Shown here: positions 33,502 to 41,902 of the stretch, one piece after another
Layout: each line of letters opens with the position of its first letter
Numbering within the stretch: the stretch's first letter is position 1
From: Endomicrobiellum devescovinae
GTDB taxonomy: Bacteria; Elusimicrobiota; Endomicrobiia; Endomicrobiales; Endomicrobiaceae
Reading direction: 5' to 3'
Assembly (NCBI GenBank): GCA_031255495.1
Contig: JAIRSK010000020.1
Location: 13,919-77,918, forward strand
Length of the DNA stretch: 64,000 nt
Translations under genes and position numbers: made by a program
The notes under the pieces: model-generated
The model's database searches: none
Told to the model about the DNA's origin: nothing
The model's input: the letters and a program-made list of their open reading frames with translations, nothing else

Positions 33502-35061
33502 ATGTCTTCCAAGCGTGCGATAATTATTGGGGCAGGTCCTGCAGGGCTTACGGCAGCTTATGAACTCTTAAACAAAACTGATATCAAACCAATAATAATT
33601 GAAGCATCAAAAGAAATCGGTGGAATTTCAAAAACATACAATTATAAAGGTAATAGAATGGACATGGGAGGACATAGATTCTTCTCAAAGTCTAACAGAG
33701 TATTGCAGTGGTGGCTTGATATTATGCCGTTGCAAACAATGCCTTCAAAAGATGATATATTATTAAACAGAAAACTTATCTTCAAACAATCTAATACGCA
33801 AAATAATCCTGAAACTGAAGACAAAGTAATGTTAATGCGAAGAAGATTATCAAGAATTTTCTTCTTAAGAAAATTTTTTGATTACCCAATATCTTTAAGT
33901 TATAAAACAATAAAAAACCTTGGTATTACTAGAATTCTTAAGTCAGGCATGAGTTATATATATTCTTTTTTTGTTAAAGGAAATGAAAAATCTCTTGAAG
34001 ATTTTATTATAAATAGATTTGGTAAAGATTTGTATTCAACATTTTTTAAAGATTACACGTATAAAGTTTGGGGAATAGAACCAAATAAAATACCAGCAGA
34101 CTGGGGTGTTCAAAGAATAAAGGGTGTTTCTATAATAAAAGTTTTAGAAGATGCATTAAGAAAATTGTTTAACATAAAACAAAAAAATATTGAGACTAGT
34201 CTTATAGAACAATTCTATTATCCTAAATATGGACCAGGTCATTTTTGGGAAACTACGGCAAACGAAATTAGAAAAAAAGGTGGGGAAATAATTTTTGACC
34301 AAACCGTATGCAAGATAGTTACAGAAAACAATAAAATAGTGTCTGTTTCTGCAAAAGATCATTTAGGAAACTTACAGAATTATAAAGGTGATTACTTTAT
34401 ATCCTCAATGCCTGTGAAAGATTTGATAGAGGCGTTTGACACAAAAGACAAGGAAGTTGAAACTACGGCAAACGGTTTAGTTTATCGTGACTTTATAACA
34501 GTAGGATTACTTATGAAAAAGCTTGAACTTTTAAATGATACAAGAATACCATCATATAAGAACATAACTCCTGACTTATGGATTTACATTCAAGAAAAAG
34601 ATGTAAAAATAGGGCGTCTTCAAATATTTAACAACTGGAGTCCATATCTTGTAAAAGATTATGAGAATACTGTATGGATAGGGCTTGAATATTTTTGCAA
34701 TGAAACCGATGATTTATGGAGTATGAATGAAAATGATTTTATTAATTTTGCAATAAGCGAACTTGAAAGAATAAACATAATAAAGAAAGAGAATGCTATT
34801 GATCGTTGTTTAGTAAAAGTGCCTAAAGCATATCCAGCCTATTTTGGCTCTTATAATAATTTTGATTTGATAAGAAATTTTACCGATAAATTTGAAAATC
34901 TGTTTCTAGTCGGAAGAAATGGTATGCATAAATATAACAACATGGATCATTCTATGCTTACGTCAATGATAGCTGTTGAGAACATAGCTAACAATATAAA
35001 GTATAAAGACAACATATGGAAAGTAAACACTGAAGCTAATTACCATGAACAAAAGCAATAA
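33502..35061 (+). CDS. FAD-dependent amine-oxidase-like oxidoreductase
   Basis: A 519-residue flavoprotein begins with the dinucleotide-binding fold AIIIGAGPAGLTAAYELL and a second FAD contact EIGGISKTYNYKGNRMDMGGHRFF. It belongs to the NAD(P)/FAD oxidoreductase group that includes UDP-galactopyranose mutase-like and protoporphyrinogen-oxidase-like proteins. Members of this subgroup often lie beside GtrA proteins and glycosyltransferases, as here, so a role in a surface or lipid-linked sugar pathway is inferred, with the substrate unknown. AAGAGG precedes the ATG. It overlaps the next gene by 17 nt. Confidence 0.82.
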   Translation: MSSKRAIIIGAGPAGLTAAYELLNKTDIKPIIIEASKEIGGISKTYNYKGNRMDMGGHRFFSKSNRVLQWWLDIMPLQTMPSKDDILLNRKLIFKQSNTQNNPETEDKVMLMRRRLSRIFFLRKFFDYPISLSYKTIKNLGITRILKSGMSYIYSFFVKGNEKSLEDFIINRFGKDLYSTFFKDYTYKVWGIEPNKIPADWGVQRIKGVSIIKVLEDALRKLFNIKQKNIETSLIEQFYYPKYGPGHFWETTANEIRKKGGEIIFDQTVCKIVTENNKIVSVSAKDHLGNLQNYKGDYFISSMPVKDLIEAFDTKDKEVETTANGLVYRDFITVGLLMKKLELLNDTRIPSYKNITPDLWIYIQEKDVKIGRLQIFNNWSPYLVKDYENTVWIGLEYFCNETDDLWSMNENDFINFAISELERINIIKKENAIDRCLVKVPKAYPAYFGSYNNFDLIRNFTDKFENLFLVGRNGMHKYNNMDHSMLTSMIAVENIANNIKYKDNIWKVNTEANYHEQKQ

Positions 35062-35449
35062 TATTACAATTCAATTTATAAAATATTTTTTTGCGAGTGC
35101 TTTGGCATTAATAACGGATTTTGCACTTCTCTATATTTTGACAGAATTCTTAAGTTTCTACTATCTGGTTTCTGCTTCTTTGTCATTTACTGCAGGTCTG
35201 TTAGTAACGTATATTTTAAGCAAGAAATATATATTTGCAGAAAGTACTATATCAAATACGAAATATGAATTTGCAATTTTTGCAGCAATAGGCATTGTAG
35301 GACTTGGAATAAACAGTTTATCTTTGAAATTTTTGACAGAAAAATTAAGTCTTTATTATATGTACTCTAAATTTATAACTGCATTTATTACATACCTTTG
35401 GAATTTTTTCTGTAGAAAATATATCCTTTTTAACAGGAGAAACTCTTGA
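35045..35449 (+). CDS. GtrA family membrane protein
   Basis: This 134-residue protein has four predicted transmembrane helices (about 10-35, 40-60, 75-95, 105-125) and the GtrA pattern FIKYFFASALALITDFALLYILTE with an ending RKYILF. GtrA proteins are thought to move undecaprenyl- or polyprenyl-linked sugars across the inner membrane. It is translationally coupled to both neighbours (17-nt overlap upstream, 4-nt downstream), supporting one pathway with the FAD enzyme and the glycosyltransferase-like protein. Confidence 0.88.
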   Translation: MNKSNNITIQFIKYFFASALALITDFALLYILTEFLSFYYLVSASLSFTAGLLVTYILSKKYIFAESTISNTKYEFAIFAAIGIVGLGINSLSLKFLTEKLSLYYMYSKFITAFITYLWNFFCRKYILFNRRNS

Positions 35450-37059
35450 TAATAAGCTTCTTTAGAAACGAAAAAATAAATTTTTCCGTATTAGCTTTCT
35501 GTCTTTCGGCAATTATTTTTGCTGTTTATTTTCACGCTCTTGATTTTGGTTTCACAAATCTAGATGACAATAACAGTCTGCACAGGGTTGCTGGCGACTT
35601 GGCAAAAAAAACAGCTTTTATAGATGTATTTAAAAAAGACGTTATGCTTGGCAAATCTCCAACACCTTACTATCGTCCTATGGTAGCGCTGTCTTTTGTA
35701 TTTGATTATAAAATAGCAGGCGAATCGGAATGGTATTCCCATTTTTCATGCATAGCTCTTCACTGCATAACCACAATTCTGATATTCTTGTTTCTCAAAA
35801 AATATTTATTTAAAAAACTGTTGCCATCTTTTTTAGCCGCTCTCGTTTTTGCTGTCCACCCTTCTTGTATGTACACAGTCATATGGGCTACAGGAAGAAA
35901 TGAATCTCTTCTTTTAATGAACTTCTTAATATCTTTGATGTTTTTCATTGAATACGTAAATACCAAAAAGCTAGGATTTCTTGTTGCACATATGTTTTTT
36001 ATTTTACTGTGCTTCTTTACAAAGGAATCTGGCATTATATTTCCATTTGTTACTCTTCTTTACTTTTTTCTTACAAAAGAAAAAAACCAACAACTTAAGA
36101 TATATATTTATTTGATTTGGATTGCTTTGATTTTGTTCTTTATGATTTCAAGGAAGTTGGCTGTCAACTCCGGAGGCTTTTCAATTCCATTTTGCAAAGA
36201 CGGTATAGTTATGTTTTTTGATTATTATTCCTCAATGTTTTTTTTTAGAACCCCTTTCGGCGTAGCTAACATGAGTTTAAAGTTATTTTTTTTGGGTCTT
36301 TCGGGATTCTTGCTTTCTTTATTTTTTGCTTTCTACAATGTAACAGACAAAAAAATTATAAAGAGAAACTCTTTCTTTGTACTCTTAACCCTTATAAGCA
36401 TAGGCACAAACTGCATGACAGGAACAAGATTATGGTTTCAAGGCAATAGGATGTATGTTCCAATGTTGGGTGTAATAATTGTCTTCATATCTTTCTTAAC
36501 TCCGTATTTAGAAAACAAAAAAACAAAATCTTGGATTATTTATTGTTTTTCTGTTATTATGCTAATTTGTGTTGCAACAAATGTTAAAGCATCGTATAAA
36601 TTCAAAAATAGTATCGCATTTTGGGGAAATGTCATAAATGAAAACGGATCTACTGAAATTACTTCTTATAAATTTCACGCTTATGCATTAATGGATAACG
36701 GAAGATTTCAAGAAGCTGTAAATGAATTACTGCCTATAGCTCAAGGACTAAACTTCGGCTATAGCGAAGTAAACTATGCATTAGGAAGCGCTTTTATGTT
36801 GAATAAGGATTATGCAAATGCCGCAAAAATATTTGAAATAATGGTTCAAACTAGACAAATGCTTATACCGCAAGTATATGCAAACATCATTTTGGCAATG
36901 CATTTTTCAAACAATGAAGAAAAGGCAAATTATTACTTTAACGAGTTTATGAAAACCACAAATTTGGATAACACCGCTGCAAACGCTTATATAAACAACT
37001 TCAATAATTTTATAAATACTCAAAGAGAAGTTGATCTCTCGCGACCAAAAACTGTATAA
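35446..37059 (+). CDS. Multi-pass glycosyltransferase-like protein with C-terminal TPR region
   Basis: The 537-residue protein has about ten transmembrane helices (about 15-400). An acidic pair lies in the first extracytoplasmic loop (GFTNLDDNNS), followed by PYYRPMVALSF, as in the PMT/ArnT-like GT-C and TMTC groups that use polyprenyl-phosphate sugars. Residues about 415-520 look like TPR helices. Translation starts at TTG 35446, overlapping the GtrA stop as TTGA. A transferase to protein or glycan is inferred; donor and acceptor are unknown. Confidence 0.7.
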   Translation: MIISFFRNEKINFSVLAFCLSAIIFAVYFHALDFGFTNLDDNNSLHRVAGDLAKKTAFIDVFKKDVMLGKSPTPYYRPMVALSFVFDYKIAGESEWYSHFSCIALHCITTILIFLFLKKYLFKKLLPSFLAALVFAVHPSCMYTVIWATGRNESLLLMNFLISLMFFIEYVNTKKLGFLVAHMFFILLCFFTKESGIIFPFVTLLYFFLTKEKNQQLKIYIYLIWIALILFFMISRKLAVNSGGFSIPFCKDGIVMFFDYYSSMFFFRTPFGVANMSLKLFFLGLSGFLLSLFFAFYNVTDKKIIKRNSFFVLLTLISIGTNCMTGTRLWFQGNRMYVPMLGVIIVFISFLTPYLENKKTKSWIIYCFSVIMLICVATNVKASYKFKNSIAFWGNVINENGSTEITSYKFHAYALMDNGRFQEAVNELLPIAQGLNFGYSEVNYALGSAFMLNKDYANAAKIFEIMVQTRQMLIPQVYANIILAMHFSNNEEKANYYFNEFMKTTNLDNTAANAYINNFNNFINTQREVDLSRPKTV

Positions 37060-37069
37060 ATTTATATTT

Positions 37070-39679
37070 TTAATTCAAATGTTTCTTTTTGAATTCCAGC
37101 TCTTCTTTGTTGCTTCTTGTAAAATTAACGGTAATTTTATCCCCTTCTTTGAACTCGCCAGCGATTAGTTTTGAAGAAAGAGGATTCAGTAAATATATCT
37201 GTATTGCTCTTTTTAAAGGTCTGGCTCCAAAAGCAGGATCATAGCCTTTTGATGAAATAAAATCTTTTGCTTTATCCGTAAGCTCAACATTTATTTTCCT
37301 GTCATCTAAACGTTTTTCAAAAGATTTAAGCTGTATATCAATAATTTTGTTTAATTCTTTTTCGCCTAAGCTCTGAAATATTATAGTCTCGTCTATTCTG
37401 TTTAGAAATTCAGGTCTAAAATATTTATGCAGCTCCTGCATTACTTTATTTTTCATATCTTCGTAATTGTCATACTCTTGAATATATTGAGAACCGATAT
37501 TTGACGTCATTATTATAACAGTATTTTTGAAATCAACCGTTCTTCCTTGACCGTCAGTAAGTCTGCCGTCATCAAACAATTGAAGCATAACATTAAATAC
37601 TTCAGGATTTGCCTTTTCAACCTCGTCAAACAAAACCACGCAGTACGGTCTTCTTCTTATAGCTTCAGTAAGCTGACCGCCCTCTTCAAAACCAACATAT
37701 CCCGGAGGAGCGCCTATAAGACGGGCAACGCTGTGTTTTTCCATATATTCAGACATATCTATTCTAACTATATTTTTTTCGTCATCAAACAAAAGTTCGG
37801 CTAAAGATTTTGCCAACTCAGTTTTACCGACGCCGGTAGGTCCTAAAAACAAAAACGACCCTATGGGTTTATTTGGATCGGAAAGCCCAGAACGAGAACG
37901 GCGCACAGCATTTGATATTGCAGTTACTGCCTCGTCTTGACCTATAACTCTCTCATGAAGTCTTTCTTCCATTTTAAGAAGCTTCTGCGTTTCTCCTTCC
38001 ATCATACGAGTAACGGGAATGCCAGTCCATTTGCTCACAACTTCAGCTATATCCTCTTCGTCAACTTCTTCTTTTAACATTTTCTTTTCGTTTTGAAGCT
38101 TAAGAAGTTTTTTGTTTTCTTCTTCCAACTGTTTTTGCATATTTGGAATTTTTCCATAACGAATTTCGGCAACAGCGTTTAAGTTGCCACTTCTCTCAGC
38201 TTTCTGCTCTTCAATCTTCATATTTTCAATATCTTCTTTCAAACGTCTGATTTGCGAAATTGAAGATTTTTCTTTCTCCCAATGAACTTTCATACCTGCA
38301 AAATCGTGCCTTAACTTGTCTATTTCTTTTTCCATGTTTGCAAGACGCTCTTTTGACGCAGTGTCGTTTTCTTTTTTTACCGCCTGCTTTTCAATCTCAA
38401 GCTGTCTTATCCTGCGCTCTACAGCGTCAAGCTCCGTAGGCATAGAATCTATTTCTATTCTGAGCTTACTTGCAGACTCGTCAACCAAATCTATGGCTTT
38501 GTCGGGCAAATATCTATCTGTTATATATCTTGCGCTAAGAGTTGCTGCAGCAACCAAAGCCGAATCTTTTATTTTTACCCCATGGTGAACTTCGTATTTT
38601 TCCTTGATCCCTCTAAGAATTGCTATCGTATCTTCAACAGACGGTTCGCCTGCATAGACAGGCTGAAAACGCCTTTCCAATGCTGCATCTTTTTCAATAT
38701 ATTTTCTATATTCGTCTAATGTCGTAGCACCGACAAGCTTAAGCTCGCCTCTGGCAAGCATAGGCTTTAGCATATTTGCCGCGTCAACGGCTCCTTCGGA
38801 AGAGCCTGCTCCGACTATCGTGTGTAGCTCATCTATAAAAAGAATTATTCTGCCTCCCGCGACCTGAATTTCTTTAAGCACTGCCTTTAATCTATCCTCA
38901 AATTCTCCTCTGTATTTGGCGCCTGCAATTAAAGCTCCCAAATCTAAAGCTATAACTTCTTTATCCTTCAAACTCTCAGGAACATCGCCCGAAACTATGC
39001 GTTGAGCCAAACCTTCAACTATGGCAGTTTTTCCTACTCCGGGCTCGCCGATTATTACTGGATTGTTCTTTGTTCTTCTGGATAGTACCTGCACACATCT
39101 ACGAATCTCTTCGTCTCTGCCTATCACTGGGTCAAGCTTGCCTCGTTTAGCTAAGTCAGTTAAATCTTTGCCATATTTCTCTAAAGCTTGGTATTTATCT
39201 TCAGGGTTTTGATCCGTCACTCTCTGATCGCCTCTTATGCTTACAAGGTTTTTTAGAACAACATCTTTTGTAAGTCCGTATTTTTTAAGTATTTTTGAAG
39301 CTATTTCTGAAGATTCATCTGCTATTGCAATAAGTATATGTTCCGTAGAAACGTAATCATCTTTCAAATTTTTTGCCAATTTTTCGGAATTGTTTAAAAT
39401 CTTTGTAAGTCCTTGAGAGAGATATACGTTTCCACCTGAAACTTTTACTTTTTTTTCTATCTCGAAAACTAAATCTTTTGATATGTTTGAAAACAGCATA
39501 TCTTCCTGACCAGTAGCAGCACTTTTCCTTATAATTGCCCCAACTATGCCGTCTTGTTGTTTAACTAAAGCGTACAAAACATGTTCGGCGGCAATTTCTT
39601 GATTACCATACTCAGACGCTATATTTTGCGCATCTGCCAACGCCTCTTGGGATTTAATCGTAAACTTAGAAAGATTCAT
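37070..39679 (-). CDS. clpB: Chaperone ClpB
   Basis: This hexameric AAA+ disaggregase works with DnaK. The 869 residues show an N-terminal double Clp-N repeat (about 1-145), NBD1 with GEPGVGKTAIVEGLA, a middle coiled-coil domain (about 405-525, the ClpB-specific M domain), NBD2 with FLGPTGVGKTELAK and a C-terminal D2-small domain. GGAGG lies 5 nt before the ATG. It is convergent with the plus-strand cassette, only 10 nt apart, with a TATAAATTTATA plus T5 element between. No CIRCE element was seen upstream. Confidence 0.97.
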   Translation of the reverse strand: MNLSKFTIKSQEALADAQNIASEYGNQEIAAEHVLYALVKQQDGIVGAIIRKSAATGQEDMLFSNISKDLVFEIEKKVKVSGGNVYLSQGLTKILNNSEKLAKNLKDDYVSTEHILIAIADESSEIASKILKKYGLTKDVVLKNLVSIRGDQRVTDQNPEDKYQALEKYGKDLTDLAKRGKLDPVIGRDEEIRRCVQVLSRRTKNNPVIIGEPGVGKTAIVEGLAQRIVSGDVPESLKDKEVIALDLGALIAGAKYRGEFEDRLKAVLKEIQVAGGRIILFIDELHTIVGAGSSEGAVDAANMLKPMLARGELKLVGATTLDEYRKYIEKDAALERRFQPVYAGEPSVEDTIAILRGIKEKYEVHHGVKIKDSALVAAATLSARYITDRYLPDKAIDLVDESASKLRIEIDSMPTELDAVERRIRQLEIEKQAVKKENDTASKERLANMEKEIDKLRHDFAGMKVHWEKEKSSISQIRRLKEDIENMKIEEQKAERSGNLNAVAEIRYGKIPNMQKQLEEENKKLLKLQNEKKMLKEEVDEEDIAEVVSKWTGIPVTRMMEGETQKLLKMEERLHERVIGQDEAVTAISNAVRRSRSGLSDPNKPIGSFLFLGPTGVGKTELAKSLAELLFDDEKNIVRIDMSEYMEKHSVARLIGAPPGYVGFEEGGQLTEAIRRRPYCVVLFDEVEKANPEVFNVMLQLFDDGRLTDGQGRTVDFKNTVIIMTSNIGSQYIQEYDNYEDMKNKVMQELHKYFRPEFLNRIDETIIFQSLGEKELNKIIDIQLKSFEKRLDDRKINVELTDKAKDFISSKGYDPAFGARPLKRAIQIYLLNPLSSKLIAGEFKEGDKITVNFTRSNKEELEFKKKHLN

Positions 39680-39721
39680 AGGTTTCCTCCGTCTGATAAA
39701 ACCGCGATAAGTGTTGATATA

Positions 39722-40393
39722 TTATTTATTTGAAATGGACTTTATTTTTTCTTCAAGAAGTCTAATTCTATCCGCTATTTTTCGTTCTAGCATTTTTTGT
39801 TCTTCCAAAACAAATTTCATAGCTTCAGATATTGGGTCTGGCAGTTTTGCATGCTCAAGCTTATTTACCTCGTCAGGACTATGTCCGAGGCTTATTCTAG
39901 CAGGAACTCCAATAGCGGTGGCATTTGCAGGCACATCGTGTGTAACTACAGAAGCTGCAGCTATTATGGCGTTTTTACCTATATTTATGGCTCCTAAAAG
40001 TATGGCATTTGAGCCTAATACCACATTATCGCCAATAGTAGGATGTCTTTTTTTCTTTTCCAAAGTCGTCCCACCTAGAAGAACGCCCTTGTATATTAGA
40101 ACATCGTTGCCTATTTCTGAAGTCTCGCCTATTACAACCCCCATTCCGTGATCAATAAAAACTCTTCTTCCTATTACTGCACCAGGGTGGATTTCTATTC
40201 CAGTTACAAACCTGCTTGTATGGGAAATAAACCTTGCCATAAAATAAAATTTATTTTTCCAAAGTTTGTTGGCAAATCTGTGCAGAATAACAGCATGTAG
40301 TCCGGGATAAGAAAATATAACTTCCAACTTTGATCTCGCTGCAGGGTCTTTGAGAAAAACGGTTTGGATATCTTCTCTTATCAGCTTAAACAT
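39722..40393 (-). CDS. cysE: Serine O-acetyltransferase
   Basis: CysE makes O-acetylserine from serine and acetyl-CoA, the first step to cysteine. An N-terminal helical part (EDIQTVFLKDPAARSKLEV, PGLHAVILHRFANKLW) is followed by left-handed beta-helix hexapeptides (GIEIHPGAVIGRRVFIDHGMGVVIGETSEIG) and a charged C-terminal helix. The ATG at 40393 is chosen. A TATAAT at 40408-40403 would place the transcript start almost at this ATG, so the message may be nearly leaderless. clpB follows 42 nt downstream. Confidence 0.92.
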   Translation of the reverse strand: MFKLIREDIQTVFLKDPAARSKLEVIFSYPGLHAVILHRFANKLWKNKFYFMARFISHTSRFVTGIEIHPGAVIGRRVFIDHGMGVVIGETSEIGNDVLIYKGVLLGGTTLEKKKRHPTIGDNVVLGSNAILLGAINIGKNAIIAAASVVTHDVPANATAIGVPARISLGHSPDEVNKLEHAKLPDPISEAMKFVLEEQKMLERKIADRIRLLEEKIKSISNK

Positions 40394-40453
40394 AGTGGTG
40401 CGATTATACAAAATAATAAAGAATTATTACAGAAATAGAAGTATTTGTAGGCT

Positions 40454-40482
40454 AAATTTAGAGGAAGAACTAAATTTTTTTT
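40454..40482 (+). terminator. Orphan terminator-like hairpin
   Basis: AAATTTAG (40454-40461) pairs with CTAAATTT (40470-40477) and runs into T residues to 40482. No plus-strand gene lies directly upstream because cysE is divergent, so its transcript is unknown. The rest of 40412-40589 is AT-rich spacer carrying the leader of the next gene. Confidence 0.4.
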
Positions 40483-40589
40483 CTTAAATCTATCTTTTTT
40501 ATAAAAAATTCACAAACTTAAAGAATATTATATAAAGAACTTAGTATAAAATAATTAGAAAATAAAAATTTTGTAGAAGAGGTACATTT

Positions 40590-41798
40590 ATGACCAGAAT
40601 GAAAAAGAAAATTATGTGTTTGGCTTTGTCTCTTGCGTTTGGGGTGATGTCTTCACAAGCACAAGCCATTGGTAATTCAACCCAAATTCTGGCAGAAATA
40701 GATTCAACAATTTTAAAGTTTCGTGATTTGGGAGGTTTTGGTTGGCGTTCTCAGCCACGTTCAATTGTTTTTCATCCTTATTATGTCAAAAATTCTGAAG
40801 ATTTCAATATTTACATCTCTTATGTAAAGTCATTATTGTTATCCAACCAGCGATGGACACCGTACGCTATTCTCGGCACGATAGAACACACTAAAAAAAT
40901 AATTGAGGAAAAAAATTCGTTGGCGACGAATCTATTTGGCTCGTTGCGGCAAATTGCAATTGCTACCGACGGGAAATATACACGCGGAGGGACGCAAATT
41001 TTAGAACAGTTGACTTCCGATAAACACGACTTAGCTAAAATTGGTGAAGGAATTGGGTACATTCTTAAGGGCATGGGTTGGCGTTACTATTATCCATTTA
41101 TTGGATCCTCGCAGTCTTTAGTCTCGTCATATCGCGCATTCTTCACCCCTATTCGCACTCAGCATTATGCTCCATCAACTGTTTACGACGAGCTTACAGA
41201 AATTCCTAAACAGATAGGCGCAATCATTGACATGACACTTGGAATGAATACTGCACGGCGTAATTTATTTTACAGCATTAGAGGGACAATGGGGTCAGGC
41301 GAACAGCTGACACGTATGTTGTTGAATTATGATGTTATGGACGAACCTACATGCAGAGTTTTAACGCACGGGCTACGCGGAGTGCGGCATGGACTCGCAG
41401 TGGCGACTCCGATATGGACTGCAGCATACTGGTTTGGGTCGCGTCCGTTAGTTATAGGTGGCGCTATATTTTACAGTGCGGCTATGGTGGGCTCGTGGAT
41501 GCATTCAATATTTACTCCCTCTTCCGACGAAACCGATATTATTCCGCCCTATTTAAATATTACTCTTCCTCGCATAATTAAAATCTCAGTAAATGAAAGA
41601 GAGCAAGATGCAGAATCTATAAAGATTTTAAGACATTATGGGCATAGATATTTTGAACTCCCCAAAGAAGAGGTTGCACAACTTAAGAGTGAAAAAGGGT
41701 GGGAAGCACTCCACATAGACATCAAGTATTTAAATTTTCCACGTTACTTTATATTACGAGACAATAATGATCCTAATCCCAACACTAGAGATTTATAA
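40590..41798 (+). CDS. Exported protein of unknown family
   Basis: Not recognised. The 402-residue protein has a clear Sec signal peptide (about 1-26, ending SQAQA). Residues about 30-250 are a mix of helices rich in aromatic and basic residues, then a hydrophobic segment at about 265-305 (ATPIWTAAYWF, VIGGAIFYSAAMVGSWM) could be one or two membrane helices, followed by a strand-rich charged tail. Base use differs from the neighbours: the 60 nt from 41341 hold 35 G+C, while flanking genes are clearly AT-rich. It ends at a strong terminator and stands alone on its strand. Recent acquisition is plausible. No toxin, protease or binding motif was seen. Confidence 0.75.
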   Translation: MTRMKKKIMCLALSLAFGVMSSQAQAIGNSTQILAEIDSTILKFRDLGGFGWRSQPRSIVFHPYYVKNSEDFNIYISYVKSLLLSNQRWTPYAILGTIEHTKKIIEEKNSLATNLFGSLRQIAIATDGKYTRGGTQILEQLTSDKHDLAKIGEGIGYILKGMGWRYYYPFIGSSQSLVSSYRAFFTPIRTQHYAPSTVYDELTEIPKQIGAIIDMTLGMNTARRNLFYSIRGTMGSGEQLTRMLLNYDVMDEPTCRVLTHGLRGVRHGLAVATPIWTAAYWFGSRPLVIGGAIFYSAAMVGSWMHSIFTPSSDETDIIPPYLNITLPRIIKISVNEREQDAESIKILRHYGHRYFELPKEEVAQLKSEKGWEALHIDIKYLNFPRYFILRDNNDPNPNTRDL

Positions 41799-41852
41799 TA
41801 ATTCTTTTAGGCTAAAAAAGTGAATTGAGTTTTATTGAATAGTCTTCTGAAC

Positions 41853-41890
41853 ACAACATAGCTGGAATAAAATTCAGCTATGTTGTTTTT
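41853..41890 (+). terminator. Rho-independent terminator
   Basis: A perfect 12-bp stem, ACAACATAGCTG (41853-41864) with CAGCTATGTTGT (41875-41886), has a 10-nt loop and a T5 tract on the plus strand. It ends the exported-protein gene. It may also slow transcripts of the convergent minus-strand gene, although the T tract is only on the plus side. Confidence 0.88.
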
Positions 41891-41902
41891 ATATGGTAAA
41901 TT

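Noticed and set aside
39021..39212. Small plus-strand frame in clpB
   Set aside because: It is antisense to conserved Walker-A codons, with no ribosome site or homologous character.
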